A stretch of DNA of 64,000 bases from assembly GCF_002243515.1 (NCBI RefSeq), contig NZ_CP022657.1, positions 92,001 through 156,000 on the forward strand. Direction: 5' to 3'. The notes beneath the pieces were generated by a model, which searched no databases, was not told the DNA's origin, and saw only the letters and a list, made by a program, of their open reading frames with translations. Source of the DNA: Tumebacillus algifaecis (GTDB lineage Bacteria; Bacillota; Bacilli; Tumebacillales; Tumebacillaceae). The position numbers and the translations under genes are program-made. How positions within the stretch are numbered: position 1 is the stretch's first letter; every line of letters begins with the position of its first letter. Of this stretch, positions 9,861 through 18,341 are shown piece by piece.

Positions 9861-9895
9861 ACCCACTTCCCGAGCCAAACGGGGGGTGGGTTTTC
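9861..9895. terminator. Terminator of the wal operon
   Basis: Twelve-base arms at 9861-9872 and 9880-9891, pairing with two G-U pairs, followed by TTTTC on the + strand. The A-run upstream gives a T-run on the other strand, so it may also end the converging small gene. Confidence 0.75.
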
Positions 9896-9935
9896 AATGA
9901 AAGAAGGGGGAGACAAAAGCAAGCTGGCTCACAGC

Positions 9936-10154
9936 TCAGTTGGCATACAGTGAACGATCATCCGCTTCGAGGGAAATGTCAGCATCGAGCTGCCGTGCCT
10001 TTTGAATGACCTGTTGGCGGTCGAGAATCCCTTTCTCGACGAGCAATTCCACGAGAGCGGTCAGGACCAGCGTGTTCTTATAGTCCACTTCCTTCAGATC
10101 GGCCAGTTGGGCGATCAGATCCACTTCGGTTGGCAATCCATTCAGTCGATTCAT
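9936..10154 (-). CDS. Hypothetical 72-residue protein
   Basis: A small, acidic, probably helical protein with no signal or membrane segment (for example TLVLTALVELLVEKG and ISLEADDRSLYAN). Function unknown. The start is set at ATG 10154 because GGAGGGG lies just before it; an upstream in-frame TTG overlaps that ribosome site. It converges on walJ and diverges from htrA. Confidence 0.6.
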   Translation of the reverse strand: MNRLNGLPTEVDLIAQLADLKEVDYKNTLVLTALVELLVEKGILDRQQVIQKARQLDADISLEADDRSLYAN

Positions 10155-10325
10155 CGGGCACCCCTCCAAGTTTCGTTTCGTCCTTGCCTACCGCTTAGTT
10201 TGTCCATTTTGTGAAAAACTATACACATTTTGGCGGAAAAACTTCTATTTACCTGATGAGGAAGTTATTTATGGAGAATTTTCAAACAACTATATGAACG
10301 ATTTTTGACAGACCGAGCGCCCCCC

Positions 10326-10355
10326 TTGAGTCGAGGAAAATATCCTCTGTATAAT
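10326..10355 (+). promoter_or_regulatory. htrA promoter with an inverted repeat in the spacer
   Basis: A -35 TTGAGT (10326-10331) and a perfect -10 TATAAT (10350-10355) are separated by 18 bases. The spacer holds an inverted repeat GAGGA-N5-TCCTC at 10333-10347, a likely operator because a bound protein would cover the promoter. Confidence 0.65.
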
Positions 10356-10392
10356 AAGGGTACACTGACACGTACACTGAGGAGGTTGTCCC

Positions 10393-11562
10393 ATGGGATA
10401 CTATGATGATTTTGATACAAAACCCAAGAAGAACAAAGGCAATTTGGGCACGTGGATCGCAGTTTCCCTCGTGTCTGCACTGATCGGCTCGGCTACCACC
10501 GTTGCACTGGTGCCAATGATGATCAATTCGAACGTGATTGAAACCAAGTCCGCATTTGCAGATAGTAACAACACCAACGGCGGATCGAAAGAAACGATAA
10601 ATGTAGACGTCCAGACCGGAGTGGTCGAGGCGGTAAACAAAGTGAAACCGGCGGTGGTCGGCGTCCTCAACCTGCAGAAGAGCCGCGACTTCTTTGGCCG
10701 AAGCCAAGACGAGCAGACGGCAGGCACCGGCTCTGGTATTCTGTTTGACGATAAGGGCCACATCATCACGAACAACCACGTCGTCGAAGGCGCGGACACA
10801 GTCGAAGTGTCGCTGCAAGACGGCAAGCGCATCAAAGCGAAAGTGCTCGGAGCAGACGCGATGACCGATTTGGCGGTGCTGGAAGTGGACCCGAACGATG
10901 TAAAAGGTTTGACTCCGGCGAAATTCGGCAACTCCGAGTCGCTGAACATCGGTGAGCCAGCCATTGCGATTGGCAACCCGCTCGGGCTGAAATTTGCCCA
11001 GTCGGTCACCGTCGGTGTCATCTCGGCCACCAAGCGTGAAATGCCGATCTACGACGAAAAAGGTTCGGAAGTGTTTTCGCAAAACGTCCTGCAGACAGAC
11101 GCGGCGATCAACCCGGGCAACTCCGGCGGCGCGCTGGTCAACATCAAAGGAGAATTGATCGGAATCAACTCGGCCAAGATCTCTTCGACAGGAGTTGAGG
11201 GGATTGGGTTTGCCATCCCGATCAACGAAGCGCAACCGATCTTGCAACAGCTGATGGAAAAAGGCGAAATTGTGCGTCCCGTGATGGGGATCACCCCGGT
11301 GGCGCTGTCCGAAGTACCGGAAGGCTACCGTGGCAAAGTGCCGGTCGAACAGGGCATCTATGTCTACCAAGTGCATGAAAACGCGAAAAAGGCAGGGCTC
11401 GCAGCGGGTGACGTCATCGTGAAGATCGATGGTGAGGCGACTGAGGACCCGATCCAATTGCGTAAGATTCTGTACAAGAAAAAGCCTGGCGACAAAGTCA
11501 AAGTAGAGTTCTACCATGATAGCGAACTGAAAACGGTCGAAATGACGTTGGCCAAACCGTAA
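10393..11562 (+). CDS. htrA: HtrA-type membrane-anchored serine protease
   Basis: DegP/HtrA protease-chaperone that degrades misfolded proteins outside the membrane. It has a short cytoplasmic tail, a membrane segment near residues 20-42, a trypsin-like domain with the triad His129 (NNHVVEGAD), Asp159 (MTDLAVL) and Ser244 (NPGNSGGAL), and one C-terminal PDZ domain (about 285-375). The length of 389 residues is typical. GAGGAGG precedes ATG 10393. Location after walJ corresponds to htrC (yyxA) of Bacillus. It has its own promoter and terminator. Confidence 0.96.
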   Translation: MGYYDDFDTKPKKNKGNLGTWIAVSLVSALIGSATTVALVPMMINSNVIETKSAFADSNNTNGGSKETINVDVQTGVVEAVNKVKPAVVGVLNLQKSRDFFGRSQDEQTAGTGSGILFDDKGHIITNNHVVEGADTVEVSLQDGKRIKAKVLGADAMTDLAVLEVDPNDVKGLTPAKFGNSESLNIGEPAIAIGNPLGLKFAQSVTVGVISATKREMPIYDEKGSEVFSQNVLQTDAAINPGNSGGALVNIKGELIGINSAKISSTGVEGIGFAIPINEAQPILQQLMEKGEIVRPVMGITPVALSEVPEGYRGKVPVEQGIYVYQVHENAKKAGLAAGDVIVKIDGEATEDPIQLRKILYKKKPGDKVKVEFYHDSELKTVEMTLAKP

Positions 11563-11568
11563 CAACGA

Positions 11569-11612
11569 AGCGGCAGAGCGCCCTGAAAAGGGGTGCTTGC
11601 CGCTGTTTTTTT
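11569..11612 (+). terminator. Terminator after htrA
   Basis: AGCGGCA/TGCCGCT outer arms and CCC/GGG inner arms (11569-11604) are followed by seven T residues. Confidence 0.85.
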
Positions 11613-11673
11613 GGACAAAAACAGGAGAGACTGCTAGTATAAAGTCACCAACACAAGACGAGGTGGAACCACC

Positions 11674-11844
11674 ATGTACGTCGTTTGCAAAGAGCACGTC
11701 GAAATGGCACTTGACGATTTCGTAGAAGAATTTGAAGGCCAAGCACCGGACGTCCACAAACTGGACGACCTTTCCTTCACCGCGTGGCAAGCTCCGGCCA
11801 AGTGTGAATACTGCGAGCAACACCCTAAGTACCTGATCGTCTAA
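11674..11844 (+). CDS. CxxH/CxxC small protein (YyzF-like)
   Basis: A 56-residue protein with the paired motifs VCKEH near the N-terminus and CEYC near the C-terminus, the hallmark of a conserved small Firmicute family found just before rlmH. The four ligands suggest a single metal site. The role is unknown. An AGGTGG ribosome site precedes ATG 11674, and the -10-like TATAAA lies about 40 bases upstream. The gene ends 28 bases before rlmH, so the two are probably co-transcribed. Confidence 0.88.
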   Translation: MYVVCKEHVEMALDDFVEEFEGQAPDVHKLDDLSFTAWQAPAKCEYCEQHPKYLIV

Positions 11845-11872
11845 CCGATCATCGAAGGGAGCATTCCGGGTC

Positions 11873-12352
11873 ATGAACATCAATCTGCTTGCTGTCGGCA
11901 AGCTTAAAGAAAAATATTGGACGGGAGCCGTTGACGAGTATGCGAAGCGGCTCTCTTCGTATTGTAAAGTGCATGTTGTTGAAGTGCCTGACGAGCCGAC
12001 GCCAGATAACGCGTCGGCGGCGCAGGAAGAGATGATCAAGAAAAAGGAAGCGGATAAGCTGCTGGCAAAGGTAGGGGAGCGCGATTATGTGATCGCGCTG
12101 GCGATCGAGGGGAAGGGTCTTACCTCGGAGGACTTTGCTGCACATTTGGACAAGATGGCCTTGCAGGGGTACAGCACGTTTACGTTTATCATCGGTGGCT
12201 CGCTTGGGCTGCATGAGGATGTGCTGAAGCGGGCGAACTATAAGCTGTCGTTTTCGAAGTTTACGTTCCCGCACCAGATGGTGCGGGTGATTTTGCTCGA
12301 GCAAGTGTACCGGGCGTTTCGGATTCAGCGGGGGGAACCGTATCATAAGTGA
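11873..12352 (+). CDS. rlmH: 23S rRNA pseudouridine-1915 N3-methyltransferase
   Basis: SPOUT-family methyltransferase acting on position 1915 of 23S rRNA in the assembled ribosome. At 159 residues it has the normal length, the C-terminal SAM knot (FIIGGSLGLHEDVL) and the conserved tail ending RGEPYHK. Its last 18 bases are the sequence found repeatedly downstream in the window. In staphylococci the same 3' end (orfX) is the SCC attachment site. The coding sequence here is intact. Confidence 0.97.
   Translation: MNINLLAVGKLKEKYWTGAVDEYAKRLSSYCKVHVVEVPDEPTPDNASAAQEEMIKKKEADKLLAKVGERDYVIALAIEGKGLTSEDFAAHLDKMALQGYSTFTFIIGGSLGLHEDVLKRANYKLSFSKFTFPHQMVRVILLEQVYRAFRIQRGEPYHK
12335..12352 (+). repeat. 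rlmH 3'-end repeat, copy 1 (in rlmH; attB-like)
   Basis: The core GAACCGTATCATAAGTGA is the end of rlmH including its stop. Related copies occur at 14522, 23449, 26060, 33123, 37971, 41530, 42182, 44777, 46090 and 52673. The first 30 bases after the stop (TTGATAAATGAGACG) also match copies at 14540, 37989 and 52690. Confidence 0.8.
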
Positions 12353-12363
12353 TTGATAAATGA

Positions 12364-12675
12364 GACGACTATTTCAATGGCAAAGACCTGAATACGGCAC
12401 TGACCAACGCGAAAACGTACGGGCTTGGTGTGGAGATGGAACTGGACCGTGATGCCAAGTTTCTGGGCAGCACAAAGCGGAGCAGCTTTATCAACTACCT
12501 CAATGCTGGCGCGAACGGTTGGTACATGGGCGGTTGGGTCTGGGATGCCCAAAAAGTAAACCGGTATCATACGATTCACGACTTGGTCGACCTGAATGAC
12601 CGACTGTATGACAACATCTATCAATTTGTCAAAGGTACGTATCAGAGCGGTACCGCTCTGCTGAATTCTCGCTAG
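12364..12675 (+). pseudogene. 3' fragment of a DUF4855-type protein gene
   Basis: An open frame begins directly after TGA 12361 and reads YFNGKDLNTALTNAKTYG, GVEMELDRDAK and a C-terminal stretch with YQFVKGTYQ. This resembles the C-terminal part of DUF4855 proteins, which are usually several hundred residues. There is no start or ribosome site at the beginning, and the upstream part is missing, replaced by the rlmH end. I read it as the remains of a gene cut by an insertion at rlmH. A short expressed form from GTG 12430 cannot be excluded. Confidence 0.6.
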
Positions 12676-12690
12676 TCCCTGCTTGCAGAC

Positions 12691-12727
12691 AAATGCCCTC
12701 GTTGCTCATGGAGCAAGAGGGCGTTTG
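12691..12727. terminator. Bidirectional terminator
   Basis: Long arms AAATGCCCTCGTTGCTC and GAGCAAGAGGGCGTTTG meet around ATG. It stands between the DUF4855 fragment and the converging AIM24 gene. Confidence 0.8.
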
Positions 12728-12733
12728 TTCGTT

Positions 12734-13516
12734 TTATGATTCATTTACAGTAGGGCGTGACTTCATTTGCGGTGCCAGCCATACCGTCCCGGTTCCGCGA
12801 TACACATTGACCAACCCTTCGCCCGAAGCTGCCGAGCCGATTAGGGTTTTCCCAGCCCTCTCGACGGTGAAGTCCAGGGACTCCGACCACATGAGCGCAA
12901 AGTTTCCATCGACCTTCAGCACATCATTCCGCAACTCGACAACGATAACTTCTTCGGTAGGAATCGGCGCTTCGAGAGCCAGGATGCCTTTACCTTTGGC
13001 GCTTAGATTAAACAGTCCTTCTCCGCCAAGTGCGGCAGAGGAGATGTTCTTGCGCGCAGAGACGGAGAGTTCCAGCGTCGTCTCGCACGCCAAGAACATG
13101 CCGTCCTCGATCACAATATGGTCGTTGTCCACATCGATGATCCAGAGATACTTATAGGTGGTTTCCAGCAGAATCGTACCGGTCCCTTTGTAGAGAGGTT
13201 TGATTGCACTGGTCGAAGTCACTGCACTGGAGACTAGATTGCGCATAAAGCCTCCCACACTTTTTATACCTGTGGTCATTTCAATATTGCCAACCATATA
13301 CTGCATGGCCCCTGCTTTCAGCATAACCTCACTGTTTTCCAATTCGATCATCAGCTGCTTGTTGCGCATATTGCTCTTGCTCATGAAATAATTGGTTTGT
13401 GCCTCCTCAAAAGTGGTGCTCAGATCCTCTTTATACTCGATTACCGTAAATCTTCCAATTTGTTCCTTTATCACAACATTGCTGTTGTCTCTCAGATTGT
13501 TTATCGTAAACGCCAT
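12734..13516 (-). CDS. AIM24 family protein
   Basis: A 260-residue protein of the AIM24 (formerly DUF124) family, all-beta proteins of uncertain role. The repeated family signature GTGTILLE/GTGTVWLAP, with glycine-rich GGEGLFNLSAKGKG and SGEGLVNVYRGTG turns, is clear. There are no membrane segments. It is followed by a strong terminator. It is the first complete gene after rlmH and probably belongs to the accessory region. Confidence 0.85.
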   Translation of the reverse strand: MAFTINNLRDNSNVVIKEQIGRFTVIEYKEDLSTTFEEAQTNYFMSKSNMRNKQLMIELENSEVMLKAGAMQYMVGNIEMTTGIKSVGGFMRNLVSSAVTSTSAIKPLYKGTGTILLETTYKYLWIIDVDNDHIVIEDGMFLACETTLELSVSARKNISSAALGGEGLFNLSAKGKGILALEAPIPTEEVIVVELRNDVLKVDGNFALMWSESLDFTVERAGKTLIGSAASGEGLVNVYRGTGTVWLAPQMKSRPTVNES

Positions 13517-13948
13517 AATGATGGAAGCCTCCTGTGGCAGTTATGATCGCGAAGATGTGCAAACCTTCCTTCAAGACGTTGATATTCGACAAAAAAAGGC
13601 AGGTCACCTTCCATACTGAATAATCAATTAAACCAGAGTAAAGATGAGTGAATCGTGAACATGTCTATATACCAGAAAGGTGAAAGACGCTTCCTGAGCA
13701 CAGCTGCCATACTTTGGGTGGTTTTTCTTTTGCCATGAAATCGCAGTTTTATCTTGAAAAGGGAAGGGGTGGTTTTGACCAAAATGCCTATATTAATTTT
13801 GAAATAGGGGGGAAGCACTTCTTGCGATCGACCGCGAACCTCTACAGTCCGACAACATAGAAAATACCCTCCATTGGAGGGTATAGTAAAATAACATATA
13901 TCGGGATAGGACCTTATTTTTGGTAAACAACGCGTGGAAAAATCCTAT
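13517..13948. other. Intergenic region with one hairpin
   Basis: No convincing gene. Short frames lack ribosome sites and family resemblance. The only structure seen is the perfect hairpin at 13864-13884. Confidence 0.5.
13864..13884 (-). terminator. Terminator of the ACT-domain gene
   Basis: Ten-base perfect arms ATACCCTCCA and TGGAGGGTAT around one base. On the - strand it is followed by a TTTTC stretch, fitting the gene ending at 13949. Confidence 0.65.
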
Positions 13949-14338
13949 CTATTCCACTACATGCCCATGTTGGCGCAACACATCACATGCCGCTTCAAGG
14001 ACCGCTTCTTTTACAAGGAGGTAATCAGTGTCATATGTCGAAATTGCAAATATGCTGATACCAGCCTCTGCGAGTGGAGAGGTCAATCCAGCGAGAATCC
14101 CAGTCAGTGAAAAATCAAGTGTGCCTGCAACTTGCAACCCGCGCCATGATTCTTCGATTTTACCTTCAAATGACTCTGGAACCCATCGGCTCTCAATTGT
14201 CACCGACAACTCATCAGCCGTCCGCGTGATCGACAGAAAACCGTCCGCTTCTAAAGCCCACACTGGAATTGTTTCTGGCACTGGCACCTGTACAACCGAT
14301 AGAAGTTCTGGTAATACTTTCAGGGTTAATGCATTCAT
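13949..14338 (-). CDS. ACT domain-containing protein (COG3603 type)
   Basis: A 129-residue two-ACT-like protein. It shows the conserved start LTLKVLPE, then FLSITRTADELS, and the signature LDFSLTGILAGLTSPLAEAGISIF followed by STYDTDYLLVK. Such proteins bind small molecules, usually amino acids, and are thought to be regulators. The start is ATG 14338; a second ATG nine bases upstream lies too close to the GAAGGGA ribosome site, and the longer frame further upstream has no support. It is monocistronic. Confidence 0.88.
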   Translation of the reverse strand: MNALTLKVLPELLSVVQVPVPETIPVWALEADGFLSITRTADELSVTIESRWVPESFEGKIEESWRGLQVAGTLDFSLTGILAGLTSPLAEAGISIFAISTYDTDYLLVKEAVLEAACDVLRQHGHVVE

Positions 14339-14501
14339 CGGTTTCATTCCCTTCGTTTTACATAAACACATGATACAAAATGACTGCCGCACTATGAAAC
14401 TGTTTTGTTCGTCAATCAGCAATATTGTACAGGGAAGTATCTTTGTGTTCAAAGAGTAATTCTTACAGTACAAAATGTCAATCAAGGGAGTCAATTCAGT
14501 A

Positions 14502-14664
14502 GTGCTTGCTGCCGTTACGGTGAGCCGTATCATAAGTAATTGAGTAATGAGACGTTGTGAGGAGACCTCGCCAACTATACCTTCGGGTTGGCTGAGGTCT
14601 TTTTGTGTTGAGGTTTTGCGCGGGATTTCTATATGGAGGTTGATCTTGTCGAGTTTGCGTTGCG
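14502..14664 (+). repeat. rlmH 3'-end repeat, copy 2, with terminator
   Basis: The core GAGCCGTATCATAAGTAA is at 14522-14539. Positions 14502-14539 are identical over 38 bases to 23429-23466. Downstream, a hairpin at 14563-14606 (GAGACCTCGCC...GGCTGAGGTC plus T-run) and the next 55 bases are shared with the copies at 37971 and 52673. The shared tail can be read as the end of a coding frame (VDLVEFALRGQ) and may be a gene remnant. Confidence 0.85.
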
Positions 14665-14885
14665 GGGTCAGGAGACGACATTGGAGTTAAAGATTCTCGG
14701 GAAAGCGAACTAATAGACAATGTGAGCCAAAATGCTTCATTCAGTATTAATCTTACAAATAGTGCACTGCCTTATTTGGGATGTGATATCATTAATAATG
14801 ATTGCTTAGGGACTTGTGTTTTACAGTTGAACATACATGACTCACTCTGGAGGGTAACAAGACGACTGTCGATTACACGGCCACT

Positions 14886-15143
14886 ATGTCGTTTTGGGAA
14901 AACCCTATTGGAAGACGGATTCTCGAACTAATGAATGAAAAGGGAAGTGCATTCTCCATTCGTGCGTTTGCAGATTGGTTAGGAGAGAACCGTGAAACAT
15001 TTAGGCAAACGCTTTTGGGTAATCGTCCGATCTCGTTGGGACATACGATATTTCCAGCGCTCAAAATATACATGGGGCGGTACTCAGACAGTAAACGTTT
15101 ACGCTACTTACGGAAACTAAGCATGATTTGGAGGGTATTGTAA
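14886..15143 (+). CDS. Small hypothetical protein, possibly DNA-binding
   Basis: An 85-residue basic product. The central part (FSIRAFADWLGENRETFRQ) could form a helix-turn-helix, but I see no clear family match. No good ribosome site stands before ATG 14886, so the start is uncertain. It ends 13 bases before the next gene, suggesting a two-gene unit. Confidence 0.5.
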   Translation: MSFWENPIGRRILELMNEKGSAFSIRAFADWLGENRETFRQTLLGNRPISLGHTIFPALKIYMGRYSDSKRLRYLRKLSMIWRVL

Positions 15144-15156
15144 AGGAGGGGATTGA

Positions 15157-15771
15157 TTGAAGAAGTTAAATCTGTGGTGGTTTTTAGTTCTGATTGGTAT
15201 TGGTGCAGGTGCTGTTCTTTATGTGGATGACAGGCGAGAAGCGCAGCATAAGCAAGAGTATGTTACTCATGTTGCAAGGGCGATATCCTACGTCGGGATG
15301 GCGGAATTAGAAGCCCAGCAGATTCTGGACCGTTGGGAAGAGTCTACTCCGTTTGAAGTGCTCAACTCCATGTTATCCATCTCCTCATCTCTCCATGCTG
15401 CAGAGGTCGAGTCAGACTCATTGGGAGGATATCTACGGTACCATGACGACTTGAATTGGGGCGGCAGCTCTACCTTTATCTCTTATCTTTTTAAGTTCTA
15501 CAAAGATGTAGTAGACAGGAGATTTCGCGAATCGTGGCAATATGGTCATCTTTCGAATCTTAACGGCGATGAAGCGGTGTATTGGGGTTCCATACGTCAG
15601 GATCTCACGGTTTTGCAAAGGGATCTTCATCACCTAGCTTCCGTAGACAGCAAGGTGTTTGAAGAAAATGATCGGTCGAAACTGTACCAATTCTGGATTG
15701 ACTGGACTTCTACTCTACAATTTCGAGAACCACATGAACGTTATCAGCAGATGTATAGCATGACCCCTTGA
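15157..15771 (+). CDS. Hypothetical membrane-anchored protein
   Basis: A 204-residue protein with an N-terminal hydrophobic segment (LWWFLVLIGIGAGAVLYV) acting as a signal anchor, followed by a charged, probably helical outer domain with many aromatic residues. No family recognised. The start is TTG 15157 with GGAGGGG seven bases upstream. A terminator follows. It may be co-transcribed with the small gene before it. Confidence 0.6.
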   Translation: MKKLNLWWFLVLIGIGAGAVLYVDDRREAQHKQEYVTHVARAISYVGMAELEAQQILDRWEESTPFEVLNSMLSISSSLHAAEVESDSLGGYLRYHDDLNWGGSSTFISYLFKFYKDVVDRRFRESWQYGHLSNLNGDEAVYWGSIRQDLTVLQRDLHHLASVDSKVFEENDRSKLYQFWIDWTSTLQFREPHERYQQMYSMTP

Positions 15772-15807
15772 TGCTACTACAAAACGTGTTAAGTTGAGTT
15801 GAAGAAG

Positions 15808-15837
15808 AGGCTGACCCATGATTGGGTCGGCCTTTTT
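15808..15837 (+). terminator. Terminator
   Basis: Arms AGGCTGACCCA and TGGGTCGGCCT followed by a T-run, after the membrane-anchored protein gene. Confidence 0.8.
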
Positions 15838-16233
15838 ATGCTGACTCGCGTACAAATGTTGTGGTGAGGCATACGAGGCATTATCGAGGTTAGTTGGCAG
15901 GAAAATTTGCACATGCTATGGCTGAAATAGTAGAAGCAGATGATCAGAATTTGATTGAAGGGCAAGATTTAGATGAAATCTATCAAATTACGCAGAATTG
16001 TAATTCCACCGATCTTGACCATAATTTCTCTTCTCTCGGAGGGGTTGTCCGTTGGAAGTGGGGAATTTTCAACTGTTTATGTTGAGGATTATACAACCGT
16101 TGTTCACCTCAAAAGGGTGACAGATTAGAGTAAGACAAAGTTAGACCTCCAAGGCTGCCGGGTATCAAGGGAGGTATAATTTTTATTTAGTCACACAATA
16201 AACCTCCTCTTTTCAACTTGTATTCATCTTCTG
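15838..16233. other. Region without a clear gene
   Basis: A 63-codon frame starting TTG 15894 (AGKFAHAMAEIVEADDQNL...) has a weak GAGG site and may be a gene fragment; I cannot place it. A hairpin built on GACCTCC/GGAGGT near 16142-16176 belongs to a small family seen again at 17063, 33373 and 37003. Confidence 0.4.
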
Positions 16234-16239
16234 TATAAT
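16211..16239 (+). promoter_or_regulatory. Probable promoter of the 16267 gene
   Basis: A perfect -10 TATAAT (16234-16239) with a weak -35 TTTCAA (16211-16216) at 17 bases; the start codon is 28 bases downstream. Confidence 0.5.
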
Positions 16240-16266
16240 GATGTTATTAAATCTAGGAGGTTACCG

Positions 16267-16713
16267 ATGAGAATACGAGAGCAAGATTTTTTTCATGGTG
16301 CAGCACTGACTCGTATAGTTGAACACCAGTCGTTTAAGGCTCTTAACAAAGCTGATGAACGTTATGGTCATTACCTAATTAATGCGGACACTAGAATTTT
16401 CGTAAAGTATAGAAGTAATGAGGAGTCTCCATGGCAATTTAATTTCACAGCTACGGAATTAGAGGGGATAAGGGAAGACCTAGTTGCCGGAGCGCGTGTT
16501 TTTCTCTGTCTCGTCTGTGGTGAGACTACGATTTGTGCACTTGACTCTGAAGAAATCACGACGCTCTTAGATATAAACTCTACAGTTCAACAACGTATCA
16601 GCGTTGAAGTACGACAGGTCAGAGGTTCCATGTGGCTTAGTGGGAGCCTTGGAAACCTGGATCGATCGATTCCGCACAACGCATTCCCGAACAAACTCTT
16701 CCAATCCCTATAG
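16267..16713 (+). CDS. Hypothetical protein, 148 residues
   Basis: Not recognised. A soluble, mixed alpha/beta sequence with a VFLCLVCGETTICAL strand pair containing two cysteines. It has a well placed ribosome site (AGGAGG at 16255-16260) and its own likely promoter, so it is probably real. It is the first of a group of uncharacterised genes ending in a NucS-like nuclease, which invites comparison with defence islands. Confidence 0.65.
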   Translation: MRIREQDFFHGAALTRIVEHQSFKALNKADERYGHYLINADTRIFVKYRSNEESPWQFNFTATELEGIREDLVAGARVFLCLVCGETTICALDSEEITTLLDINSTVQQRISVEVRQVRGSMWLSGSLGNLDRSIPHNAFPNKLFQSL

Positions 16714-16778
16714 CTTCAGGCTTGATCAGACATACGGTTAGACTTGCTCCTTACACTTAGTGCTTAGGAAGTGCAAAC

Positions 16779-17027
16779 ATGCCAAATTCAGATCTTTTTA
16801 AGCAGGAGATAGAACAGATTTTGGGAAGAGCACGTACAGAAGGGCGAGAGTCGGTAGATATTTGCTCAGGTGACCTTCATCGAAGTGTAGGTGGGTATCC
16901 GTCTAGAAATCACAGAATGGTTAGTTGCTGTCAAGTGATGTACTCAATGATGAAGCCAGCAGACTTAATTCTCGAAGCCCCGCCAAAAGGGAAAGGTGCC
17001 TCTCTAAAGGTTCGATATTTCCTTTGA
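16779..17027 (+). CDS. Small conserved-looking hypothetical protein
   Basis: An 82-residue protein with a compact motif block VDICSGDLHRSVGGYPSRNH, then HRMVSCCQVMY and a PPKGKGASLKVRY tail. This arrangement recurs in small proteins of many bacteria as far as I recall, but no function is known to me. An AGGAAG ribosome site lies before the ATG. A hairpin terminator at 17063 follows. Confidence 0.6.
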   Translation: MPNSDLFKQEIEQILGRARTEGRESVDICSGDLHRSVGGYPSRNHRMVSCCQVMYSMMKPADLILEAPPKGKGASLKVRYFL

Positions 17028-17062
17028 GCGTAGTGTCTTTTGTTCGTCAAATGTGTAGCAAA

Positions 17063-17095
17063 AGACCTCCTGGCTTACAAGCTCAAGGGAGGTCT
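17063..17095 (+). terminator. Hairpin, AGACCTCC/GGAGGTCT family
   Basis: Eight-base arms AGACCTCC (17063-17070) and GGAGGTCT (17088-17095). Similar hairpins occur at 33373 and 37003. Confidence 0.55.
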
Positions 17096-17135
17096 GCTTC
17101 AGCTATAATATGATTTGTGAATAAGTTGCCACGCT

Positions 17136-17471
17136 TCATTCAACTTCGGACAGAAAAGCGTAGGCAAGCTCTCTTCCTCTACCGAACTTCTGTAATAATT
17201 TCACTTCTGCTTCTTGCAATTTTGAAAGCATGTCAACAGGAGCCTCTACCCCTTCAAAATACTTTCTGCCTTTCTCGTGGCCGGTTTCAACATAGCCCCA
17301 AATAGAAGGTTTGAATACACACACGAAATTCCATCGATTAATACCGACAGTATACTGAATAAATTTTAAACGGCCAGCTGCCGTTCGCCAATGTCCACAT
17401 ATCGCATCATAATGCGATTTTCCGTCCTTCAACCCATTATGGATTTTAAGCATAACAATCCCTTCCTTCAT
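17136..17471 (-). CDS. Hypothetical protein, 111 residues
   Basis: Not recognised. A basic soluble protein with a tryptophan-containing core (VGINRWNFVCVFKPSIWGY). Two starts are possible: ATG 17471, with GAGAGGG six bases away, or ATG 17453, with GGAAGGGA. It lies opposite to its neighbours and diverges from the 17559 gene. Confidence 0.55.
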   Translation of the reverse strand: MKEGIVMLKIHNGLKDGKSHYDAICGHWRTAAGRLKFIQYTVGINRWNFVCVFKPSIWGYVETGHEKGRKYFEGVEAPVDMLSKLQEAEVKLLQKFGRGRELAYAFLSEVE

Positions 17472-17558
17472 CGATAACCCTCTCTTTCGGTTAAAATAGA
17501 ACTCATTTCTTTTTTTACCGGAAACTATTCATTCACATGATAGAAAGGGTGTACTTCG

Positions 17559-18314
17559 GTGAGAACTACTCCATACAATCAATTGAAGAAAATCGCGAAA
17601 GGAAACGCTAAGGAAATGAAAGTGAGTTATAGATATGTCACGGATGCACTTGAGCAGTTATATAGCATTCAATATAGGATTGCAGCGCATCATTTCGCGT
17701 TTATATCAAATGGTTTTACGTCACGATATATTTATGAAGGACTGGCATGGACGGCCTATTTCAAAAATATGCATACCTTGTACACAATCATCGAACTTAT
17801 GAAGAAGGGACTGGTCGGGTCATTGAGGATCCTCCTCAGATATGTGTACGAGTTTCTGGTAATAGGAAAATACACAGTGATTAGCAAAAACCATAGGTTA
17901 GCAGAGATGTGGGAGGCTGGGGATGAAGTACGGATGGAGCGGGATGTTTTTAAAAAGATCCGATATCCAAGGTCTGAATCCTTGAAACACTTATGGAAAA
18001 ACCTCTGTAGACTTGCTCATGGAACAATATTTTCACAGCAAGGAAGTTTAGACATAAAGGACATACGCAACGAGCTATCTTTCGACTTCATTGTAGTTGC
18101 GATGCTTTTAGAAATGAATTATCACTACCTCAATACGCATCTGATTACATCGAAGCTCAGATATTATGTGAGTTACTACAATGCAGAAGAATTTAAGAAG
18201 ATGAAGAAACAAAGGAAAAAGGCGAAACAAATCATGAAAGTCCTTCGGACATATATGAAACCGGAAGCGAAAAGCGCCGTATACGATTATAAACGTACAT
18301 GGCAAGTTAGGTGA
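17559..18314 (+). CDS. Hypothetical protein, 251 residues
   Basis: Not recognised with confidence. An alpha-helical, aromatic-rich, basic protein. The segment GLVGSLRILLRYVYEFLVIGKY and the RLAHGT block resemble HEPN-like or DUF5677-type abortive-infection proteins, an impression that a profile search would have to test. GTG 17559 is the likely start. It stands 27 bases before the next gene, and both precede a nuclease gene. Confidence 0.6.
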   Translation: MRTTPYNQLKKIAKGNAKEMKVSYRYVTDALEQLYSIQYRIAAHHFAFISNGFTSRYIYEGLAWTAYFKNMHTLYTIIELMKKGLVGSLRILLRYVYEFLVIGKYTVISKNHRLAEMWEAGDEVRMERDVFKKIRYPRSESLKHLWKNLCRLAHGTIFSQQGSLDIKDIRNELSFDFIVVAMLLEMNYHYLNTHLITSKLRYYVSYYNAEEFKKMKKQRKKAKQIMKVLRTYMKPEAKSAVYDYKRTWQVR

Positions 18315-18341
18315 TATCCGAACCTGTCAGGGGGCGCAAAT

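Noticed and set aside
10282-12039. 585-codon frame on the - strand opposite htrA to rlmH
   Set aside because: It runs across three well supported + strand genes; an antisense shadow of GC-biased codons.
14722-14931. 69-codon frame on the + strand
   Set aside because: No ribosome site, overlaps the better frame at 14886 and follows a repeat tail.
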